From: Pseudopithomyces maydicus
Lineage: Eukaryota > Ascomycota > Dothideomycetes > Pleosporales > Didymosphaeriaceae
Assembly (NCBI GenBank): GCA_026873275.1
Contig: JANTUC010000017.1
Span: 62,001 to 126,000, forward strand
Length of the DNA: 64,000 nucleotides
Reading direction: 5' to 3'
Shown in pieces: positions 57,182-64,000 of the stretch. Every line of letters begins with the position of its first letter. Position 1 is the stretch's first letter. The notes below the pieces were generated by a model. The model made no database searches. It was given only the letters and a program-made list of their open reading frames with translations, and had not been told where the DNA came from. The position numbers were made by a program, and so were the translations under genes.

Positions 57182-58725
57182 CTAGGCGCCAGGCCACATC
57201 CCCGCACAGCACCAATACGCCTCCCCCGCTAAATGCGGCGCCTCGCTGATCCTGTGCCATCGGCGGCCATACCGCTTGAATCCGGGCTTGTCATCCTCTT
57301 TCAGCGCGAGGACTTTATCTCTGAGGGCTAGGATCTGGGATTTTTGCTCGGCGGAGACAGTCAAGGAGCGGCCTTCTTCGCGGCCTTTGAACTGTGCGAC
57401 GAGGGAGAAGGTAGAGAGTGGGGAGGCGGTGGTCAGGGCGTTGAAGAAGAGGGTAAAGCGCCAGGGGGGATAGAGGAGGGATCTCCCAACCCGTCATTGT
57501 AGTCGGTGGGGGGCTCGAAGGGGAGCTGGGTTTCTTCTACTTCTTCTTCCTCTTCGTCGTCGTCACTATCATCTTCGCCATCCTCATCATCTTCATCATC
57601 TTCATTCTCTTCATTCTCTGCGTTCTCTTCATCAGTGTTATTATCATTGTCGTTTTCGATTCCGTGGGTCTCGTTTTCATCCTCGTTTTCTACCACGTTT
57701 TGTGAGTTTCCCGTCGCTTGCTCTCCTGTTTCTGGTCCAGCGTTTTCGCTCGTGCCATTATCTCCCGCATCGTTTGTGCCGCCAGCCGCAACCTCTTCAT
57801 CTTCTCTTATCCCTTTCCACTCCTTTCTCCATTCGATCTTTTGTAACACTTTGATCCACTCTTCAGGCCACTTTCCATCCTCGTTTGCCTCTGCCCCAGC
57901 CTCAATTAGCACCCGTCTCCATGCCCTTTTCCAGGTATTCCCCTGGAACGGTCCGTCCCCGAGCATATGCGTCAGCGCCGCCTGATGGCCGAGCAGATAC
58001 TCCTCATTCTTAGGATCATATGGCCCCACGCGATCAACCTTGAACCCATCTGTCCGCCTTATCCCACAAACATCATCCGGAATGCAATACTTTACAAACT
58101 CGATTCTGACATCGGGTCCCAAAACAGCCTTTCTGCTCTCTCTGGGCACAAGAAATTGCTCCATGGTAGGGCCAAACAGCTCTGCGTAGATAAGAATCTG
58201 CATGGTTGCCACGCTTGTTTCGGTATACAGCGTGTATGCGCTCTCGACGCCCCCTTCCCAGAAATCGGGCTGCGCGTACCACGCCTTGCCAATCATGGCG
58301 TCGATGGTGTCAGCGAGCGGATTGATGACAGAGAAGCGCGCGAGATGCATGCGCCTGATGTCGTCCATGGTGATGCCTACGCCCTCGACATCGGAGCGGA
58401 GTGCGAAATCCAGGAGCCCATGAACGCCGCCGCGGAAGGCAGAAACAAGGCGCGCGATGCGTACTTCGCATTCAGAGTCGAGTGCAGTCGTCCAGTGGGC
58501 TAGTTTGCGTGCGACACAAAGGACGAGAAAGTAGGGGTGTGGCGAGAAAAAGGTTGGGGCTGAATTTGCGGCCAGCTGGAGTATGGTTTTGGGTAATGTT
58601 TCGGCCAGGACGGTGCGCAGGCGGCGGCAACTCGAGGAAGCATTTTTCAAGTCTTCAATATTGTGCAGGTGGGCTGGCAGCTGCAGAAGCAGTTCATCAG
58701 GAAGGTCAAGGAGCGTGCGTGCCAT
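57182..58725 (-). CDS. F-box protein with acidic region, frame broken once near the C-terminus
   Basis: Start is the ATG at 58725 (MARTLLDLPDEL); the longer upstream reading has no ATG. Residues 5-45 are an F-box (LLDLPDELLLQLPAHLHNIEDLKNASSSCRRLR), pointing to Skp1 binding. The middle (100-330) is globular with DFWEGGVESAYTLYTE and FVKYCIPDDVCGIRR. Residues 350-425 are an Asp/Glu/Asn-rich run. The given frame stops soon after (445 residues counted from the non-ATG start, 430 from the ATG), but adding one base to the G6 run at 57464-57469 continues into WRFTLFFNALTTASPLSTF, LTVSAEQKSQILALRD and GRRWHRISEAPHLAGEAYW, ending at 57182 with exactly 514 codons plus stop. The hidden 85-residue end is folded-looking, so the acidic run is a linker rather than a tail. 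Confidence 0.78.
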
Positions 58726-59153
58726 GGCGGCTGATGGAGAGAGGGGACACGTTGCGCTCCCACCGGACAAAAAGACTTGGGAAAGAGAATTACGGATGAG
58801 CTGGAGGAGTTTTATGTATTGCCTGTGACGGAAAGAGGAAAGAGCTTACGGACATGCCCCGCCGATCTTAGAAGGCGCAGCTTATGTACGCCGCCCCACC
58901 AGCTACACTACCTAGGGATGGATGCGCCCTCGAGGCACTTCTTTGAGGGCGGCGATGCCGTGGATACCACAAATCTACAATCACAGATCCCCAAACTTTA
59001 TGACCTTTCAAACTGCAGTGCGCTGTGAAGCTTTTATTCGGGTTAACGTGTTTCATTTTGTGGCGCTGGACCATTTTTGAGCCCTCTAACCCCGCCCTTG
59101 CGCCATTGCTATGCTAACATCTGTCGTGACTCTAAGACAGCCGTGGGTATCGT
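58726..59153. other. Intergenic, no gene
   Basis: 428 bases between same-strand genes; promoter of the F-box gene and terminator region of ERG20. Confidence 0.55.
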
Positions 59154-60247
59154 TTACTTGCTGCGCTTGTAGATCTTCTTGAGGAATACCTCGAAGACAT
59201 CCTTCTTCAGGCCCTCGCTCTCATCCACCTTGTCAATCTTGGCCCTCAGGTCCGCCACGCGCTCCTCCTCCCACTGCTGGTAGAACTCGGCCAGCTTGAG
59301 CTCGTGGTAAAGGTCCTTCACCTTGGCCTCCTTCATCGCGTCCTTGCGGCCGTAGTTGTCCTCGAGCACCTTTCGCTGCTCGGGAGTCACCTTCTTGAGC
59401 GCCTGGTTGACAACCCAGGAGCACTTGTTGTCCTGGATGTCGGTGCCGATCTTGCCGAGAACCTCGGGGTCGGCAAAGGCATCGAGGTAGTCGTCCTGTG
59501 CCTGGAAGTACTCACCCATGGGGATGAGGATGTCCATGGCGGTCTGCAGGTTCTTGGGGGTAGCTGCGCCGATGTAGTACAGGGCCAGTGCAACAGGGAG
59601 GTAGAAGGAGTAGTAGGCGGTCTTGAAGATGACGATGAAGGTGAACTTCTCCAAGCTGAAGTTGTCGAGGTCAACGTGGTCTTCGGGGGCGGTCAGAAGA
59701 TCGCACTGCTGGCCGAGCTCGGTCTGGAAGGTGACTTCGTGGAAGAGCTCGATCATGTCGACGTAGCTCTTGTGCTGGCGGAAATGCTTCTTCAAGAGCA
59801 CGTAGATGGCCGACTCGAGCAGGAAGGCATCGTTGATGGCGACCATGCCGACGCCAGGCTTCAAGTACCAGCAGGGCTGGCCGCGGCGGGTCTTGGAGGA
59901 GTCCATGATGTCGTCGGACACCAGGAAGAAGGCCTGGAGAAGCTCGATCATCCATCCTAGGAGGGCAGCCTGGAAGTACTCCTCGGAAGCGGGGTCCAGG
60001 GTCTTGTTGAGCAGAATGGACGAAGTGTCGACGACAGACATGCCGCGGTTGCATTTTCCACCGACGGTGTTGTAGTCCAGGGACTGCGGGTGTAAGCTAG
60101 TGGGTCTCGTAAGGGTCTCTACCAGGTGCGTACCTTGACTATCCAATCAAGAGGCTGCTCGGGCAGTTGGTAGCTCTTAGCATGGCTCGCGATGTCGTCC
60201 CTGATGCGCGGCCATACGCTCTCGAACTCTTTCAGTGTAGTAGGCAT
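59154..60247 (-). CDS. ERG20: Farnesyl diphosphate synthase
   Basis: Condenses dimethylallyl and geranyl diphosphate with isopentenyl diphosphate to farnesyl diphosphate, the branch point to sterols, ubiquinone, dolichol and prenylated proteins; cytosolic homodimer. Exon 1 is 60247-60134 (38 codons, MPTTLKEFESVWPRIRDD), intron 60133-60084 (50 bp), exon 2 60083-59154; 347 residues, the normal length. The first Asp-rich motif is DDIMD at 95-99 followed by SSKTRRGQPCWY, and the second is DDYLD at 235-239. The two bulky aromatic residues just before the first motif (AFFLVSDD) fit a C15 chain length. The C-terminus is KKIYKRSK. Frame intact, with strong C/G third-position bias as expected for a highly expressed gene. 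Confidence 0.97.
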
Positions 60248-60585
60248 GGCGACTATGTGTTCTTTCTTTCTCTCAATACTCAATGCAGCGTCTCCGAGAA
60301 AGGGGACAGGGAGGCGGGGGGCGGTCAGGAGCGATATATTTTGGCGGGGGCGGTGAATGGTTGTTCCCTGCCGACGCCGGCGTCTCCTTTGCGTCTCCTT
60401 TGCGTTTCCTTTGCGTTTCCTTGGCGTTTCTTTTGGGTTTCCTTCGGTGCCCCACACCACCACCCACTTCGGGACGTGCCGTAAAGGGCAGCCAAGCAAC
60501 ATTGCACGTGAGAGTGGGACGCGCCCTGCAATAGCCACGACGCGTCCGACGCCGCGGTATACTTCACCCCCGCCCGTCCACCGCC
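60248..60585. promoter_or_regulatory. Shared divergent promoter of ERG20 and CDC23
   Basis: 338 bases between the two start codons. The centre (60380-60440) contains an imperfect tandem array of a 12-base unit, CTTTGCGTTTCC and variants, about five copies. No TATA box is seen on either side. Confidence 0.65.
60380..60440. repeat. Imperfect 12-bp tandem repeat in the ERG20/CDC23 promoter
   Basis: Units of the form (G)CGT(C/T)TCCTTTG recur every 12 bases about five times, degrading at the right end. Confidence 0.75.
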
Positions 60586-62608
60586 ATGGGCTCGCTCTCG
60601 CAGGCCGATGCCGCCCAGCTCAAGGCCCAGCTGCAAGACGCCGTGGTCAGCTGCAGCGAGCGCGGCCTCTACCAGGCATCCAAGTGGTATGTGCCGCAAC
60701 AACACGCCATCAACTGCCTATGCTGATGCTCACCAGGGCTGCAGAACTCCTCAATTCGTTCCCGACTTCAGACGATGACGACAACCTCACCGACGTCGAC
60801 TCGCCCATGTCCAATGCGCCCCCGCACACCCCCAATCCGGTGCCCAAGGACGCAACTGAGCTGCGCTTGGAGGCCCGCGAAACCCACAAGTACCTGCTTG
60901 CGAAGACCTTCTTCGACTGTCGCGAGTACGACCGATGTGCCGCCGTCTTCCTCCCCAGCAGCCTTCCCAAGGCCCTCGCTACACCCTCTTCTCCCACTTC
61001 GGCCAAGTCCAAAGGCAAACAAAAGACAATGCAACCGCCGCCGGTGCCCACAGACCCAGCCCAGGTCCTCAGCCAAAAGGCTCTGTTTCTCGCCCTCTAT
61101 GCCAAGTACCTTGCAGGCGAGCGGCGCATGAACGAGGACAGCGAGGTCATACTGGGCCCACGGGATGGGGGCTTGATCAACAAGGAGCTGCAGGGCATCA
61201 CGGCGATGCTGGAGGAATGGTTCACGAACCTGCCCTCCAGCGGTAGGCAGCCGCAGGGGTGGCTCGAGTATCTGTACGGCGTCGTCCTGGCAAAAGGCAA
61301 GAACGAGAAAGTTGCTAAAGACTACTTCGTCCAGAGCGTACATCATTACCCGTACAATTGGTCTGCCTGGCAAGAGCTGAACAGTTTGCTAGGAACCGTG
61401 GAAGAGGTAAGGAGCATTCCTTGCACCATTGGAATTAGCTGACATGGTCTACCTAGATGGACGAACTCGCTCCACGTCTGCCCGCGAACCTAATGTCCTA
61501 CATCTTCAACATCACTGCATCACAGGAGCTGTATCGTACCGACGAGCAGGTCCACGATGCTCTCACAAGCATCATCAACATTTTCCCCGAGTCCTCGTTC
61601 CTCCAGTCGCAGCGAGCGCTCCTGTTGCATCACTCCAAGGACTACGATCACGCTCAGAAGGTGTTTTCCGATGTACTGGTGGCTGACCCGTACCGCCTCG
61701 ACCACCTCGAAGCCTACTCCAACATACTATACGTAATGGGGAACCGACCGAAATTGGCTTTCCTCGCCCAGCTCGCCTCGAATACTGACAAGTTCAGACC
61801 CGAGACTTGCTGTGTCATTGGCAATTACTACTCCCTCAAGTCAGATCATGAGAAGGCTGTCATGTATTTCAGACGAGCTCTGGTGCTCGACCGGACCTTT
61901 TTGTCGGCCTGGACTCTGATGGGCCACGAATTTGTAGAGATGAAGAACACGCACGCGGCAATCGACTCGTACCGGCGTGCAGTGGACGTCAATCGCAAAG
62001 ACTACCGCGCCTGGTACGGTTTAGGACAAACATACGAGCTGCTGGAAATGCACTCGTACGCACTATTCTACCACCAGCGCGCCACAGCGCTCAAACCATT
62101 TGACCCGAAACTATGGATGGGCGTCGCGCAATGCTTTAGCAAGGTCGGCAAAATCACGAACAGCATCCGGGCGTACAAGCGCGCCCTGGTCGCCGGCTCG
62201 TACTACGAGGCATCCGCTTCCTTCGGCTCCGGAGACGTGTCTGCGCTCGGCGGCGGCGTCCTCGACCCCGAAGTCCTCTACCAAATTGCCCTCCTCTACG
62301 AACGCCAGCACGACATGCAGGAATGCGCGGCCTACATGGAGCTCGTGCTCGCCCAAGAGGAAGGTCCCGATTTCGACGAGGCAAACCCCGACGCGGGCAA
62401 CGGCGTCGGCGTCACCGTCACGACGAGCAAGGCGCGGCTGTGGCTCGCGCGCTGGGAGTACATGCGCGGCGTGTACCAGCGGGCCATGGAGCTCGCGAAC
62501 GAGCTGTGTCAGGATGGGGTGGAGGTCGAGGATGCGAAGGCGCTCGTTCGCGATATTCGCGCGAGGATGGAGCGCGGAAAGCACGATGGGATGGATTCGA
62601 CGCCGTAG
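60586..62608 (+). CDS. CDC23: Anaphase-promoting complex subunit 8 (CDC23)
   Basis: TPR scaffold subunit of the anaphase-promoting complex, a nuclear ubiquitin ligase that degrades securin and cyclins. Exons 60586-60686, 60737-61406 and 61457-62608 (two 50-bp introns), 640 residues. The N-terminal region carries a Ser/Pro/Asp-rich insert (DDDDNLTDVDSP, about 45-70) and GGLINKELQGI. From about residue 185 onwards TPR motifs run in series: WLEYLYGVVLAKGKNEKVAKDYF, YNWSAWQELNSLLG, then FRPETCCVIGNYYSLKSDHEKAVMYFRRAL, AWTLMGHEFVEMKNTHAAIDSYRRAV, AWYGLGQTYELLEMHSYALFYHQRA and LWMGVAQCFSKVGKITNSIRAYKRAL, which are the most conserved CDC23 segments. Divergent from ERG20. Frame intact. Confidence 0.95.
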
Positions 62609-64000
62609 AAAGGGAAGGAAGGGGGTGATCCGTCCATGGATCCACGCACCACAGCGCAGCGCAACACGGCACAACACAGAACGTGAACATGAATGGCGTC
62701 TACATAGGCATGATACCCGGTATGTATGTATACATTCACGTATACACGTACCAAGAACAGAATAGCAGAACGCAAACAATAGAAAATGAAATACCATACC
62801 AACTGCCCCCAGCCCTTGCACATCTACACGCCATCTACTCACCCCTACCATCACCCTCGCCATTCACTCATCCCAGCTAGCTAGCCAGAGCCACCCCTCA
62901 CCACGGACTGACCTCCCTCCCCATAGCGTGGGGTACATGCATCCATCCATACATGCATGCACCCATCCATCCATCCACTCACCAAACCCATCCCATCCCA
63001 TCCCATCCCATCCCATCCCATCTCATCCCATCCCATCTCATCCCATCCCGTCCACGCCCACCAGCGATCCCTCCCACGCCCACGCACGCTCCACGTTGGT
63101 GGCTTCCGCCTAGCACCCGCCTAGCACCCGTCTAGGATCCAACCAGGGCTAGACCGCAGTCGTTTCATCCCCGTCTCGCGCACGCCCCTCTGATAACGGC
63201 CGTCTGGGTCGAGCGCGGGCTAGTCGGGTACGTACGTGCGTACGTACCTGGGGGTTAGTACCTGGTATGTACTGCACTGCCTAGGTGTGGATGGATGGGT
63301 GTCGGGAGATGGTTACCGATGGGCTGGGGTTTGGGGTGCGTCGCGGGAGGAAAGTGCCGATGGGAGGGAGGGAGGGAGCGGTAGGTTGTGGGGGCGGAGG
63401 GGAGGGGAGGGATGGCGTGGGTATCTATGTCTGTATATAGTGTATGTGTGGTGTGTATGTATGTTTGTACCTACACGCATATCCGTACGCACTACGTACG
63501 AGACGGCACGAGCAACCAACCAAACAAAAAAAGGAAAGCAACAAAGCGGGTGGCGATGGGAAGGTCGCTGCCTGTGGCTTTGACTTCGTGGTATGTAGAT
63601 GCATGTGGAGGGTCGAGGGTGGACCTGGTACTCAATTTCCGCGGCGGACTGGGACTGGCTGGGCTGGCTGGGCTGGGTTCGATTGGAATAGGTACGTGGA
63701 CCGGGACATGCCGTGGAGTTGGATCTTTGGAACGAAGGATGCATTGCGTTTGTGTTGCGTGCTGCATGCCAGGCAGGCCGCGCTGCGCTGCGCTGTACCC
63801 GGGATATAAACGTTCCGCGGTCGTATCGTGGCGTGGCGTCTCGGTGTAGCATGCATCTCGCACGTGGTGCGTGGCTTTCTGTCGGGGTATTTTCCGCGTT
63901 GGCCTGGTTTTTGGGTTATCGTATAGCATGTACCTGTGTAGTTTATCCCCATCTTCGGGTTAGTTAAAACACCTGAATTCATTCCTTCGTCATGTTGCGA
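62609..64000. other. Repeat-rich intergenic DNA to the right edge
   Basis: 1.4 kb with no supported gene. It contains ATGT-type repeats near 62720, CATC repeats near 62940-62975, the CCCAT array (62987-63048), GGGA runs near 63363-63375 and 63397-63415, and CTGGG repeats near 63655-63678. Overlapping open frames on both strands are translated repeats. Confidence 0.6.
62987..63048. repeat. (CCCAT)n pentamer repeat
   Basis: Twelve or so tandem CCCAT units with occasional CTCAT variants. Confidence 0.92.

Noticed and set aside
59304..59960. 218-residue plus-strand frame opposite ERG20
   Set aside because: Val/Leu/Gly-rich antisense shadow of the highly biased farnesyl diphosphate synthase exon.
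62111..62863. 250-residue minus-strand frame opposite the CDC23 3' end
   Set aside because: Antisense shadow extending into repeat-rich DNA; no motif.
62987..63048. CCCAT array considered as a telomere-like or CRISPR-like repeat
   Set aside because: The unit is a pentamer without spacers and differs from the fungal telomere unit TTAGGG; it is an internal minisatellite.

Overview
The window is nuclear DNA of a filamentous ascomycete (Pezizomycotina, perhaps Dothideomycetes). Genes sit on both strands and are interrupted by 44-91 bp introns with GTAAGT/GTGAGT-like donors, CTAAC/CTGAC-like branch sites and CAG/TAG acceptors. There is one intron-bearing tRNA-Lys, and the families are typically fungal: CTK1-like kinase, fungal rhodopsin-fold membrane protein, F-box/ankyrin protein, secreted M14 peptidase and P450. 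There are no operons, and species-level placement cannot be made from the sequence alone.

Layout. 1-8.2 kb: edge of a gene running off the left end, a secreted protein, three small acidic proteins (two are paralogues) and an acetoacetyl-CoA synthetase. 8.2-24.8 kb: mostly non-coding, rich in microsatellites and pentamer/hexamer repeats, holding one Ser-rich gene, one probable broken gene, a 114-bp tandem repeat and a small secreted Cys-rich protein. 24.8-33.6 kb: CTDK-I-like kinase, GTP cyclohydrolase I and a conserved fungal protein. 33.6-45 kb: a GFA-domain protein, an F-box/ankyrin protein, a seven-helix-type membrane protein, tRNA-Lys(CUU) and a large membrane protein. 45-58.7 kb: an accessory set of secreted DJ-1/PfpI protein, glutathione transferase, secreted carboxypeptidase, SnoaL-like protein, two small unknowns, a P450 and an F-box protein. 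59-62.6 kb: core genes ERG20 (farnesyl diphosphate synthase) and CDC23/APC8, divergently transcribed from a 338-bp promoter. 62.6-64 kb: repeat-rich tail.

How the genes relate. Core functions are scattered: isoprenoid and C4-acid metabolism (ERG20, acetoacetyl-CoA synthetase), pterin synthesis (GTP cyclohydrolase I), transcription elongation (CTK1) and the cell cycle (CDC23). The 45-56 kb stretch groups detoxification and secretion genes, but no synthase backbone is present, so a biosynthetic cluster is not claimed.

The most important window-wide observation is that five otherwise well-conserved genes carry eleven reading-frame breaks, and every one is repaired by adding a single G or C to a short G/C run. 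After repair all five coding lengths are multiples of three. This looks like systematic homopolymer under-calling in the assembly rather than gene decay, and it hides or truncates several genes. Coordinates below are those of the sequence as given.
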